Shown: piece by piece, positions 9,450-18,142 of the stretch
Numbering within the stretch: position 1 is the stretch's first letter
How the letters are laid out: each line of letters begins with the position of its first letter
Assembly: GCF_001425755.1 (NCBI RefSeq)
Contig: NZ_LMDH01000001.1
Coordinates: 1,642,031 to 1,706,030 of the forward strand
From: Aeromicrobium sp. Root344
GTDB taxonomy: Bacteria; Actinomycetota; Actinomycetes; Propionibacteriales; Nocardioidaceae
DNA length: 64,000 nucleotides
Reading direction: 5' to 3'
Notes under the pieces: model-generated
Told to the model about the DNA's origin: nothing
Seen by the model: only the letters and a program-made list of their open reading frames with translations
Databases searched by the model: none
Made by a program: the position numbers and the translations under genes

Positions 9450-10943
9450 TCAGCTCTTGTCCCGGCCGACGACGATGCCCAGGACGCCGGCGGAGAGCAG
9501 TAGCGAGACCAGCGCGCCGGTCGAGGTGGGCGAGATCAGGATCGGGGCGCTCGCCAGGATCACGACGTCGAAGCCGCGGAGCAGGCTGAAGGCGAGTCCC
9601 GGCGGGATGCCACCGGCGGGCGACGACAGCAGGCCCTGGGCGTAGTTGGGCGGTGGCGCCAGGAGCCAGCGGGCCATCGCGGCCAGCGCCGTCATGCCCA
9701 TGGCCACGGCGATCGAGGTGCTCGCACCCCACGTGGCCGCTGTCCCCGCGTGCACCGCCGGGAGCGCGGCGAGGGACCAGAGCACGCTCGCCGCGGCCGG
9801 TACGACCAGGCAGGCGCCCCGGACCGTCGACGCCGGCATCGGGAAGCACCGTACGAGACCGGGATTGCGGCTCGTCGTCCGCAGCGCGGAGCACAGCGGC
9901 ACCCCGGTGCCGAAGAGGGTCAGGGCCCCGGCGAGGACCACGAGGGTGCCGAGGTCGACGGCGTCGACGAGATAGGGCACCACGACGGCCGCGGCCAGGA
10001 TCAGCAACGACGACACCGAGCGCCGGAGCCGGATGACGTCACGCCAGACCAGGGCCCAGGGGCCCTTCGGCCCACCGCGCAGCGGCTGGACCGTCGCGCG
10101 TACGAGCCACTTCTGGGCGACCAGGATGTCGTACATCATCGTCAGGTCGAGACCGGCGAGGGCGCCCGACAGGTTGGCCAGCAGGGCACCACCGGGCACG
10201 AGCCGGTTGCGATGGATCCGCGACAGGCTGCGAGCACCGGCGATCAACAGACCAGCCCCGCCGACCCAGATCGCGCCGGCGACCGAAGCTCCGGCAGCGA
10301 TCGACCACGGTGCCGAGGTCGGTGCCGACGGCATGACGTCGGCGGCGATCAGCACCAACGCCACCCATGTGGCGCTGCCCAGGAGCCAGGAGAGGATGCG
10401 GGTCAGCCAGCCGCTGCGGGGCTGCGCCAGCGCGGCGAGCATCGCGGCCCCGAGACCGCTCGCCATCGCGCCAGCCGCGACGAGTCCGATCGCAGGCGGA
10501 CCGAAGCCGGCCAGTGTGGAGGCGATGGCTCCGACCGTGCCGGAGGCGAGCGCACTCACTACGGCGACGAGCGCCAAGCGGGGTCGCAGGACCGCGGCAC
10601 GGTCGACCGGTGTCGCGAGCAGCCATGAGCCCTCGGCGGGTGACACCTGCACCGGCCCGATGATGCGGCCAGCCGCCAGGGTCACGGCGAGCATGGCTGC
10701 GAGGCACACCCAGGCCGAGGAGAAGCGGGCATCAGAGCACTCCGCCGTGGTGCAGCTGTCAGTGATGCTGAGACGGGTCTGGTGGATCGCGCTGATCGCC
10801 ATCGCCGACAGCATCGTGGTCGCGAAGAGCGCGATGTACGCGTCCGACACGACCTCCATGAGGGTCGTGTCGGCACGCCCTCGTCGCCATTCCCGCGCCT
10901 GGCGGCGCAGCTCGAGGACCTCGCGCCGTGAGGCTCGCGTCAC
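9450..10943 (-). CDS. ABC exporter membrane subunit, DUF6297-like
   Basis: This polytopic membrane protein of about 497 residues has roughly 10-12 hydrophobic segments and a charged N-terminal leader (RREVLELRRQAREWRRGR). It resembles the actinobacterial DUF6297 proteins that accompany a lone ABC ATPase. The GTG start overlaps the stop of the ATPase gene by three bases, so the two are translated together and probably form one exporter. No substrate-binding protein is present, which fits export rather than import. The substrate is unknown. Confidence 0.7.
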   Translation of the reverse strand: MTRASRREVLELRRQAREWRRGRADTTLMEVVSDAYIALFATTMLSAMAISAIHQTRLSITDSCTTAECSDARFSSAWVCLAAMLAVTLAAGRIIGPVQVSPAEGSWLLATPVDRAAVLRPRLALVAVVSALASGTVGAIASTLAGFGPPAIGLVAAGAMASGLGAAMLAALAQPRSGWLTRILSWLLGSATWVALVLIAADVMPSAPTSAPWSIAAGASVAGAIWVGGAGLLIAGARSLSRIHRNRLVPGGALLANLSGALAGLDLTMMYDILVAQKWLVRATVQPLRGGPKGPWALVWRDVIRLRRSVSSLLILAAAVVVPYLVDAVDLGTLVVLAGALTLFGTGVPLCSALRTTSRNPGLVRCFPMPASTVRGACLVVPAAASVLWSLAALPAVHAGTAATWGASTSIAVAMGMTALAAMARWLLAPPPNYAQGLLSSPAGGIPPGLAFSLLRGFDVVILASAPILISPTSTGALVSLLLSAGVLGIVVGRDKS

Positions 10944-11578
10944 CGACCCTCCAGGGCCAGCACGTCGTCGGCGACGGCGTCCACGAGCGAGGTGTCGTGG
11001 CTGACCAGCAGGATGCCCAGGCCTTGCTTCTTCTCGGCGTTGAGCCGATCGGCGAGCCAGGCGAGGCCGCCGGCGTCGAGGCGTTGCTCCGGCTCGTCGA
11101 GGATCAGCAGACGCCGCGGGCGCACGAACGCCGTGGCCAGGGCGAGACGGCGGCGCTGCCCCGACGACAACGTGCCGGGCAGCTGGCCGGCCTGGGCCAG
11201 GAGGCCGACGTCGGTGAGGACCGCGTCGACGACGCCTTCGACGTCCTCGATGCTGTGGGCCCGCGCGAGCAGGTCGAGGTGCTCGACGACGCTGAGGTCG
11301 GGGAAGAAGCTCATGTCGTCCATCACGACGGCGAGGTCGCGGCGCACGGCCGCCGAGCGCTCGTCCAATGCCGCGCCGTCGAGCTCGATCGTGCCGCTGG
11401 TCGGCTCGTCGGCACCGGCGATGCACCGCAGCGCCGTCGACTTGCCTGAGCCGTTCGGCCCGGTGATCGCCAGGGCGCGACCCGTGTCGACGTCGAGGTC
11501 GAGGCCGGTGATGACGTCGAGGTCGCCGAACCGGCGGTGCAGGCCGCGGACGCGCAGCAGGGGAGGCGTCTTGGGCAT
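10940..11578 (-). CDS. ABC transporter ATP-binding protein
   Basis: This is a 212-residue nucleotide-binding subunit. Walker A is GPNGSGKS near residues 39-46, the Q-loop region is VVMDDMS, the signature is LSSGQRRRLALA, and Walker B is RLLILDEPE followed by an H-loop in VSHDTS. The length suits a single-domain exporter ATPase. It is the first gene of a two-gene operon with the downstream DUF6297-like permease. A stem-loop at 11594-11614 lies just upstream of its start. Confidence 0.92.
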   Translation of the reverse strand: MPKTPPLLRVRGLHRRFGDLDVITGLDLDVDTGRALAITGPNGSGKSTALRCIAGADEPTSGTIELDGAALDERSAAVRRDLAVVMDDMSFFPDLSVVEHLDLLARAHSIEDVEGVVDAVLTDVGLLAQAGQLPGTLSSGQRRRLALATAFVRPRRLLILDEPEQRLDAGGLAWLADRLNAEKKQGLGILLVSHDTSLVDAVADDVLALEGR

Positions 11579-11593
11579 GCCGCCACGCTATCC

Positions 11594-11614
11594 CCAGGTC
11601 CGCAGGGGACCTGG
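11594..11614 (-). terminator. stem-loop after the YchJ gene
   Basis: CCAGGTCC (11594-11601) and GGACCTGG (11607-11614) are perfect 8-base arms around a 5-base loop. The hairpin starts one base past the stop of the minus-strand YchJ gene and lies upstream of the ABC ATPase start. It has no following U-tract, so it is a possible GC-rich terminator or a leader stem, not a proven one. Confidence 0.5.
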
Positions 11615-11615
11615 A

Positions 11616-11990
11616 TCAGCCGACGCCGTCGACATAGAACCACCGGCCGTCCTCGCGGGCGAACCGGCTGACCTCGTGCTGGCTCCCCTTGCTGGTGGGC
11701 GAGCGGTGGTGGGCCCGGAACTCCACGACTCCCTCGGTGTCGAACGGTCCGCCGCGCTCGGTGCGGAGCACGTCGAGCCGGTACCAGCGCCGGTCCTCGT
11801 CGAGCGTCAGCTCTGCCGGCCGGGTGCTGGGGTGCCACGTCGCCGACAGGTAGCCGGCGTCGCCGACCGCGAACGCGCTGTAGCGCGAGCGCATGAGCTG
11901 TTCGGCGGTCTGCGCGGTCGACGTGCCGGCGTGCAGCCGGCCGCAGCACGCCTCGTACGTCAGCCCACTCAGGCAGGGGCACCGGGTCAT
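11616..11990 (-). CDS. YchJ-family (UPF0225) protein with SEC-C-like zinc motif
   Basis: This small soluble protein of 124 residues begins MTRCPCLSGLTYEACCG. The Cys-x-Cys and Cys-Cys pair form the SEC-C-like zinc-binding motif found at the start of YchJ/UPF0225 proteins. The rest, RSRYSAFAVGDAGYLSATWHPSTRP, is the NTF2-like YchJ core. Its biochemical role is not established. The start was chosen at the methionine directly before the cysteine motif; a longer frame upstream is arginine/threonine-rich and runs into the next gene. It lies four bases from the end of the Fe-S reductase gene. Confidence 0.88.
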   Translation of the reverse strand: MTRCPCLSGLTYEACCGRLHAGTSTAQTAEQLMRSRYSAFAVGDAGYLSATWHPSTRPAELTLDEDRRWYRLDVLRTERGGPFDTEGVVEFRAHHRSPTSKGSQHEVSRFAREDGRWFYVDGVG

Positions 11991-11994
11991 GACG

Positions 11995-14900
11995 CTACGA
12001 CGTGGGCTGCTCGTCCTCGTCGTCGTCCGTGTCGCCCGCACCGGCAGCCTTGCTGAGGTCGGCGCCGCTGGGGTTGGCGTCGGTCAGCGGTGCGGCATCC
12101 TCGGACACCGGATCGGCGGTGGACTCGACGTCCTCGACCGCGATGATGCCTGCCTCCTCCTCGCGGGCGTCCTCCTCGACGGGCTCGGTCTCGTCGGGCA
12201 CGTCCGTGACCGTCTCGGCGGGCATCTCGTCGGGGTCCTTGGTCGCCGGCAGCTCCGGCTCGTCGTCGGACTCCTCAGGGACGAGCTCGGTCTCCGGGTC
12301 GGTCGTGTCGCCGGGATCCTTGTCGGATGCCCGCGGGGCTGCGTCGTCGGACGGGGTCAGGTCGGTGTTGACCGGGCCGACGTTGGCCCAAGCGGCCTGC
12401 TCCTTCTCGCTGGCGTCGCGGTCGTCCGCCGGCTCCTCTGCCTCGTCGGACGTCGAGCCGGTCGAAGCGTCGTCAGCCGGTGCGTCCTCGACCGTCTCGG
12501 TCGCCTCGGCGGCGGGTCCGACGTCCTCGGTCTTGCTGAGCGACTCGTCGGCCTTGTCCTCGGCGTCGGGCTCCGCCTCCTCGGCGGGATCGGCCTTGGC
12601 CTCGGGCTCCGGCGCTTCCGCCTCGACCGGCTCCGGGGCGGCCGGGGCGTTGTCGTCGGAGCGTGCCTCGGGGGCGTCGCCCGTACGGGAGCCCTCGTCG
12701 TCGACGTCGATGTTGTGGGCTGCTGCGGCGGCCTTGTCGGTGTCGGTGACGGTGTCAGGTCCGCCCGAGCCTGACGACGGGCCGGCCGGCGCGTCGGTCG
12801 CGGCCTCCGCCTCGGCAGACGTCGCGGCCTCGGCCTCGGCGACGACCGCAGCGGTCTCCTCGGGTGACGGTGCACGTTTGACGCCGGCGAGCAGCATCTG
12901 CGCGACGTCGAGCACCTCGACCTCCTCGCGGGCAGCGCCTTCGGACTGCTTGAGCGTCAGGCCGTCGGACAGCATCACGCGGCAGAACGGGCAGCCGACG
13001 GCGATCTGGTCGGCGCCAGTGGCGATGGCCTCCTCGGTGCGGTTGACGTTGATCCGCGAGCCGAGGGTCTCCTCCATCCACATGCGGGCACCACCGGCGC
13101 CGCAGCAGAACGACTTCTCGGAGTTGCGGGGCATCTCGGTGAACTCGGCACCGGGGATGACGCTGAGCAGCTCGCGCGGCGGCTCGTACACCTGGTTGTG
13201 CCGGCCCAGGAAGCACGGGTCGTGGTAGGTGATCTTCTTGGTCTCGGTCTCCGCCGTGGGCGCGACCGGGGTCAGCTTGCCCTCGCGAACGAGCCGGTTG
13301 AGCAGTTGTGTGTGGTGCACGACCTCGAGCTCGACGCCGAACTCGGCGTACTCGTTCTTGAGCGTGTTGAAGCAGTGCGCGCAGGTCGAGACGACCTTCT
13401 TGACCTTGGTCTCCTTGAACACCTCGGCGTTCTGCATCGCGAGCTGCTGGAAGACGATCTCGTTGCCCGCACGGCGGGCGGGATCGCCGGTGCAGGTCTC
13501 ACCGTCGCCCAGCACCGCGAACGTCACGCCCGCCATGTCGAGCAGCTCGGCGACGGCCTGCGTCGTCTTCTTGGCCCGGTCCTCGAACGCGCCGGCGCAG
13601 CCGACCCAGAACAGCCACTCGACCTCGTCAAGGTCCTCGACGTCGACGCCGACCTGCTTGACCTCGAAGTCGAGCTTCTTGGCCCAGTCCATGCGGCCCT
13701 TGGGGTCCATGCCCCAGGGGTTCCCCTTGCGCTCGAGGCCCTTGAAGATGTTGTTGAGCTCGGCGGGGAAGTTGGACTCGACGAGCACCTGGAAGCGCCG
13801 CATGTCGTCGATGTGGTCGACGTGCTCGATGTCGACGGGGCACTGCTGCACGCAGGCGCCGCAGTTGGTGCAGGACCACAGCACGTCGGGGTCGATGACG
13901 CCGTACGCCTCGGCGTTGCCGATCAGCGGACGCTCGAGCTCGGTCTTCTGCTCGTCGGTCAGCGTCTCCTCGTCCTGGCCGAGGATCGGCAGCTTGGCGT
14001 ACGCGTGGTCGCGCAGACCCATCATGAGGAGCTTGGGTGACAGTGGCTTCTCGGTGTTCCAGGCGGGGCACTGGCTCTGGCAGCGACCGCACTCGGTGCA
14101 CGTCGTGAAGTCGAGGATGCCCTTCCAGGTGAAGTCCTCGACCTTGCCGACGCCGAGCTTGGCGAAGTCCTCCTCCTCGAGGTCGTCCATGTCCTCGAGG
14201 TCGAGCGCCTTGCCCTTGATGTAGATCGGCTCGAGGCCGCCCAGGGCGGTGGAGCCGTCGGACTCGCGCTTGAACCAGATGTTGAACCACGCGGTGAAAC
14301 GGTGCCAGGCGACGCCCATCGTGATGTTGCGGGCGATCGTGATGAGCCACGTCATCGACACGATGATCTTGATCATCGCGATGATGTAGACGAGGTTCTC
14401 CATCGTGTCGACCGAGAGGCCGTCCCACAGGTCGCCGAGGAAGAACGTCATCGGGTAGTGGAACGTGAGGTCGTCTGCGCCGTGCGCCTTCTCCATGGCG
14501 TACTCGAGGGTGCGCAGCGTGAAGCCGCACAGCACGACGACGAAGATGATGGTCTCGACGAAGTAGGCCTGCCAGAACGTCGAGCCGAAGAACCGCGACT
14601 TGCGGCCGAGGCTGCGCGGGTGGTTCTTCTGGCGTACGGCGATCAGGAAGACGATGCCGATGAGGGTGAGCCACGACAGGAGCTCGGCGGGCCACTCGTA
14701 GACGACCCAGTGGCCGATGATCGGCAGCGCCTGGTGTGCGTCGAAGATCTGGAAGTAGGCGCCCAGCACCATCGAGCTCAGGTAGATGAACCCGGCGAAC
14801 ACGAACCAGTGCATGATGCCGATCCACGTCCACTGGAGCATGCGGGTGTGGCCCAGCGTCTCCTTGAACATGTTGGCCCAGCGCGCTCCCTTGTTGTCCG

Positions 14901-15021
14901 TACGCCCGATCGCGGGCTGACCCGTGCGGATCACGGCGACCATGTCCTTGACGGCCTTCACTGCCAGCGCCACCGCGACCGCGGTGATGGCAAGTGACAC
15001 GACTATGGCGACGACACGCAT
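11995..15021 (-). CDS. membrane Fe-S reductase (heterodisulfide-reductase/CCG type) with long acidic tail
   Basis: This 1008-residue membrane redox protein is built like the mycobacterial Rv0338c group. Residues 1 to about 270 hold about six transmembrane helices (NarI-like, probably haem-binding). Two [4Fe-4S] ferredoxin motifs follow, CTECGRCQSQCP near 306 and CTNCGACVQQCP. Then come two cysteine-rich CCG domains (CAHCFNT, CFLGRHNQVYE, CCGAGGARMW, CPFCRVM). From about residue 714 to the end is a low-complexity tail rich in Glu, Asp, Ala and Pro. The core probably passes electrons between the quinone pool and a cytoplasmic partner. The start is ATG at 15021 behind AAGGGG. The tail has no recognisable domain. 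Confidence 0.88.
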   Translation of the reverse strand: MRVVAIVVSLAITAVAVALAVKAVKDMVAVIRTGQPAIGRTDNKGARWANMFKETLGHTRMLQWTWIGIMHWFVFAGFIYLSSMVLGAYFQIFDAHQALPIIGHWVVYEWPAELLSWLTLIGIVFLIAVRQKNHPRSLGRKSRFFGSTFWQAYFVETIIFVVVLCGFTLRTLEYAMEKAHGADDLTFHYPMTFFLGDLWDGLSVDTMENLVYIIAMIKIIVSMTWLITIARNITMGVAWHRFTAWFNIWFKRESDGSTALGGLEPIYIKGKALDLEDMDDLEEEDFAKLGVGKVEDFTWKGILDFTTCTECGRCQSQCPAWNTEKPLSPKLLMMGLRDHAYAKLPILGQDEETLTDEQKTELERPLIGNAEAYGVIDPDVLWSCTNCGACVQQCPVDIEHVDHIDDMRRFQVLVESNFPAELNNIFKGLERKGNPWGMDPKGRMDWAKKLDFEVKQVGVDVEDLDEVEWLFWVGCAGAFEDRAKKTTQAVAELLDMAGVTFAVLGDGETCTGDPARRAGNEIVFQQLAMQNAEVFKETKVKKVVSTCAHCFNTLKNEYAEFGVELEVVHHTQLLNRLVREGKLTPVAPTAETETKKITYHDPCFLGRHNQVYEPPRELLSVIPGAEFTEMPRNSEKSFCCGAGGARMWMEETLGSRINVNRTEEAIATGADQIAVGCPFCRVMLSDGLTLKQSEGAAREEVEVLDVAQMLLAGVKRAPSPEETAAVVAEAEAATSAEAEAATDAPAGPSSGSGGPDTVTDTDKAAAAAHNIDVDDEGSRTGDAPEARSDDNAPAAPEPVEAEAPEPEAKADPAEEAEPDAEDKADESLSKTEDVGPAAEATETVEDAPADDASTGSTSDEAEEPADDRDASEKEQAAWANVGPVNTDLTPSDDAAPRASDKDPGDTTDPETELVPEESDDEPELPATKDPDEMPAETVTDVPDETEPVEEDAREEEAGIIAVEDVESTADPVSEDAAPLTDANPSGADLSKAAGAGDTDDDEDEQPTS

Positions 15022-15128
15022 GGGAGCCCCTTCGAACCGTGACAGTACGGCTGACATTAACCCGTCAGTAACCATGATGCTCAGTTAGGCCAGCCAAAGC
15101 GAGGATGGTGCGGCGTACGTCACAGGGA

Positions 15129-16307
15129 CTATTGGGCGTGCTCCCCGCGGACCGGGACCAACGGGATCGCCAGCAGGGGGAACACCGCGACCAGGGCGAA
15201 CGCGAACCCGTAACCGCGGCCGGAGACGAGTGCGCCGACGAACGGCGGGACCAGGGCCGAGGCGATGTACTGCCCGGTGTTCTGCAGGCCCATGGCTCGC
15301 CCGGACCAGTACGGCCCGCCGATCTCGGCGACCGCGGTGAAGGCGAGACCGTTGTCGGCGACCGTCACGGCCGTGGCGATGACGATGAGGGCGATCGCCA
15401 GCGGGGTGCCGGACAGCAGCCCCAGCGACAGCATCGTCGCGGCCGCCGCGATCGCGACCGTGCGCATGGGTCCGAGGCGGCTGCCGACGCGGTCCGACCA
15501 CCACCCGGCGCCGATCCGGCCGGCCGCCCCGAGCAGCTGCGTCGACGCGACCAGGGCGCTGGCGGCGAACGTCGACCAGCCCTTGTCGTCGATGAGCCAC
15601 ACCAACATGTAGGTCCACACCGTGAACTGGGGGACGACCAGCAGTGCCGAGGCGAGGTGGATGCGCCAGAGCCGGGAGTCGCGGGTGTACGGGTTGTCGA
15701 GGTGTCCGAGGTCGGCCGCCTGGCTGCGGGTGGGCCGCGGCGGGTCGACGATCAGGACGGCGCACAGGACCGTGGCAGCGGCGCAGATCGCGGTGATCAG
15801 GAGCAAGGTCGTCGACAGGCCGTGGGCCTTGACCACGTTGGGGACGAGCAGGGCGGCGAGGCCCACGCCAAGGGGCAGTCCGGTCTGCCGGATGCCCATC
15901 GCGGTGCCGCGGCGGTGCGCCGGGAACCAGCCGACGACGACACGGCCGCTCGCCGAGTTGGTGCTGCCCGCGCCGATGCCACCGACCAGGAACCACAGGC
16001 CGAGACCCAGCAACGAGTCGCTCTGGCTCGCGCCCAGGGCGCCGATCGTGACGATCGCCAGGCCGGCGGTCATCGACGCCCGTTCGCCGATGCGGTCGAC
16101 GATGAGACCCCACACGACGAGCGTGAACATCGTGCCGGTCAGCGGTGCGGCGGCGATCGTGCCGGCCTCGACGAGGCTCAGGCCGCGCTCGAGGTGCAGG
16201 TAAGGGATGAGGAACGGCGCGCCATTGACATAGATCGTCCCGGCGATCTGGCCCAGCATCGAGACGCCGAGCATGAGCCAGCGGTTGGGTGCTCGCTGTT
16301 CGGCCAT
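15129..16307 (-). CDS. MFS transporter, 12-helix
   Basis: This permease of about 392 residues has 12 hydrophobic segments, with the mid-loop between helices 6 and 7 around DPPRPTRSQAADLGHLD. LVVWGLIVDRIGERAS is a loop 2-3 motif, and a second copy, GWWSDRVGSRLG, follows in the C-terminal half. The family is broad and the substrate is not evident. The start was set at ATG 16307 because AGGA lies seven bases before it; an in-frame GTG at 16313 is too close to that site. A perfect palindrome stands 60-78 bases upstream. Confidence 0.85.
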   Translation of the reverse strand: MAEQRAPNRWLMLGVSMLGQIAGTIYVNGAPFLIPYLHLERGLSLVEAGTIAAAPLTGTMFTLVVWGLIVDRIGERASMTAGLAIVTIGALGASQSDSLLGLGLWFLVGGIGAGSTNSASGRVVVGWFPAHRRGTAMGIRQTGLPLGVGLAALLVPNVVKAHGLSTTLLLITAICAAATVLCAVLIVDPPRPTRSQAADLGHLDNPYTRDSRLWRIHLASALLVVPQFTVWTYMLVWLIDDKGWSTFAASALVASTQLLGAAGRIGAGWWSDRVGSRLGPMRTVAIAAAATMLSLGLLSGTPLAIALIVIATAVTVADNGLAFTAVAEIGGPYWSGRAMGLQNTGQYIASALVPPFVGALVSGRGYGFAFALVAVFPLLAIPLVPVRGEHAQ

Positions 16308-16366
16308 GTCCACATCCTGATACGAATCGTCTCAATATGCAGACTACCGCATCGGTCATTGAACTA

Positions 16367-16385
16367 GTCGAAAGGACCTTTCGAC
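16367..16385. promoter_or_regulatory. 19-base perfect palindrome upstream of MFS gene
   Basis: GTCGAAAGG (16367-16375) and CCTTTCGAC (16377-16385) are perfect inverted arms around one central A. It lies between the end of the GNAT gene and the start of the MFS gene, both on the minus strand. A one-base loop is poor for an RNA hairpin and no U-tract follows, so a protein operator for the MFS promoter fits better than a terminator. Confidence 0.55.
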
Positions 16386-16406
16386 AAGCGCAAGGTGCGT
16401 GATGGT

Positions 16407-16859
16407 TCAGAGGTACTTCTTCATGCCGACGTGGCTGCCGACGAACCCGAGCCGCTCGTAGAACGCATGCGCCCGTACGCGGTCGCGGTTGGTCGTCAGC
16501 TGCATCCGCGCGGCTCCGCGGCGGCGGGCCTCGTCCTCGATGTACGCCATGAGGGTCGCGCCGATGCCTTGACCGCGTCGCGCCGCCGAGGTCCGCACGG
16601 CCTCGACCTGGCAGTAGAGGCCACCGTCAGCGGCGAGCATCCGCATCCAGGTGACCTGCGCGGTGCAGACGACGGCGCCGTCGAGCTCACCGACGAGCAG
16701 GTCCTGGTGCTGGTCGGCGATGATCTCGTCGATCGCCGCTCGCTGGTTGGCGGTGATCTCGGCCGGCTCGTCGTAGTAGTGCATCGAGTCCTCTGCCGTC
16801 AGCGCGAGGATCGCCTCGAGGTCGTCCGGCGTGGCGGGCCGGATCCGCAGGTCGGTCAC
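16407..16859 (-). CDS. GNAT-family N-acetyltransferase
   Basis: This 150-residue acetyltransferase transfers an acetyl group from acetyl-CoA to an unknown amine. It starts TDLRIRPATPDDLEAIL, the typical GNAT first strand and helix. The acetyl-CoA loop is seen in VRTSAARRGQGIGATLMAY (R-x-x-G-x-G/A), followed by NRDRVRAHAFYERLGFV. The GTG start overlaps the stop of the NUDIX-like gene by three bases, so the two are cotranscribed and perhaps functionally linked. Confidence 0.9.
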   Translation of the reverse strand: MTDLRIRPATPDDLEAILALTAEDSMHYYDEPAEITANQRAAIDEIIADQHQDLLVGELDGAVVCTAQVTWMRMLAADGGLYCQVEAVRTSAARRGQGIGATLMAYIEDEARRRGAARMQLTTNRDRVRAHAFYERLGFVGSHVGMKKYL

Positions 16860-17401
16860 TGGGGCAGGGCGCCGACCGACGCCAGGGCTTCCTTGAGCAG
16901 CGCGCCGCGGCCGCCCTCCATGTCGGCGAGCACCTCGGGGTTCGCGGCCTCCTCGGGCGTCAGCCAGGTCAGCTCGAGGGCGTCCTGCCGCGGGTTGCAC
17001 TCACCGCTGACCGGCACGACGTACGCGAGGGACACCGCATGCTGTCTGGGGTCGTAGAGCGTCGAGACGCCCGGCAGCGGGAAGTACTCGGCGACCGAGA
17101 ACGGCACGGTCGACGCCGGCAGCTGCGGGAACGCCGTCGGGCCGAGGTCCTTGGCGAGGTTGCGCAGCAGCGCCTCGCGCACGGACTCGCCGTGCATGAC
17201 GCGGCCGGACACCAGGGTGCGGGTCATGACGCCGGTCGTCGACGAGCCGCGCAGCAGGATGCCGATCGACTCGACCTGACCGAGCGCGTTGATGCGGACG
17301 GGGACAGCCTCGACGTAGAGGATCGGGACGCGGGCCCGGGTCTCGTCCAGGGCGAAGTCCGGGAGCCAGCCCGGATTGGGATCAGGTGTGCGCACGGACA
17401 T
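16856..17401 (-). CDS. NUDIX-like protein (DUF4916 type) with altered NUDIX box
   Basis: This soluble protein of about 181 residues has the shape of actinobacterial DUF4916/NUDIX-family proteins. The candidate NUDIX box is GRVMHGESVREALLRNLAKD. The spacing G-x5-E-x7-R is kept, but the catalytic R-E-x-x-E-E core reads R-N-L-A-K-D. The glutamates that bind magnesium in active NUDIX hydrolases are therefore mostly missing. It may bind rather than hydrolyse a nucleotide, or use other residues. The start is ATG 17401 with no clear ribosome binding site, so it may be leaderless. It overlaps the GNAT gene downstream. Confidence 0.75.
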   Translation of the reverse strand: MSVRTPDPNPGWLPDFALDETRARVPILYVEAVPVRINALGQVESIGILLRGSSTTGVMTRTLVSGRVMHGESVREALLRNLAKDLGPTAFPQLPASTVPFSVAEYFPLPGVSTLYDPRQHAVSLAYVVPVSGECNPRQDALELTWLTPEEAANPEVLADMEGGRGALLKEALASVGALPQ

Positions 17402-17435
17402 GCGCACATTGTGTCGTACGCGTCGAAGCCGCGGG

Positions 17436-18104
17436 TCAGCTCGAGCCGGCTGCGCCGGCTGTGGCGGCGACCATGATGCCTGCGGTGACGGCGGACTGGG
17501 CCGCCTGGATCGCCTTGCGTACGCCCTCGCTGGCCCAGTCGCCCTCGGCGATGACCTTGGCGCGTTGCTTGGCCAGCTTGCGCTCGGACTTGTCGACCAG
17601 CAGCTTCGTCAGGTCGGCGGCGGCCAGCAGCCCGATCAGCGGGCCGGTCTCGGCATCGGCCGGCTGGTCGTGGAGCAGGCTGGCGCGGACCCGGTTGACG
17701 AGGTCGTTGCGCCGCGCGGTGTCGACGACGTCGTAGCGGCTCAGGGGGAAGATCCCGAGTGCCTTGGCCGGCCGCTGCTGCATCTGTCGCTTGGCCACCA
17801 GGGCGGCGTAGACGTGCTTGCGGCCCTGCTTGCCGAGCCGGGTGACCGCGTTCTGTGGCGTCTGGCGGCCGCGGTTGCGGATGCGGGCGAAGGCCTGGTC
17901 GAGGACCGGATCGCCGACCGGGGTGTGGCTCGAGACGACGACGCGCGCCCTGCGACCCTGGCCGTCGAGCGAGAGCCGGCCGGCGGTGACCAGGTCGAGC
18001 AGGTGGGCGCCGCCGATCACGGGGTCGGCCTTCATCGAGTCGAGCTGAGCCTTGCCGCTCCCAGGGTCCGTGACGATCAGCAGCAGGTCCTCAGCGGTGG
18101 TCAT
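17436..18104 (-). CDS. GOLPH3/VPS74 (GPP34)-family protein
   Basis: This 222-residue soluble protein has the bacterial GPP34 pattern: MTTAEDLLLIVTDPGSG at the N-terminus, then GGAHLLDLVTAGRLSL and later LLAAADLTKLLVDKSERKLA. In eukaryotes the family binds phosphoinositides and Golgi glycosyltransferases; the bacterial role is not settled. The C-terminus ends in a short Ala/Gly-rich hydrophobic stretch. It is divergent from the FAD oxidoreductase gene, whose start lies 38 bases away, so the two share a very compact promoter region. Confidence 0.85.
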   Translation of the reverse strand: MTTAEDLLLIVTDPGSGKAQLDSMKADPVIGGAHLLDLVTAGRLSLDGQGRRARVVVSSHTPVGDPVLDQAFARIRNRGRQTPQNAVTRLGKQGRKHVYAALVAKRQMQQRPAKALGIFPLSRYDVVDTARRNDLVNRVRASLLHDQPADAETGPLIGLLAAADLTKLLVDKSERKLAKQRAKVIAEGDWASEGVRKAIQAAQSAVTAGIMVAATAGAAGSS

Positions 18105-18142
18105 GCCGCCACGCTAGCCACGGTTGGTGTCAGCATGGAAGC

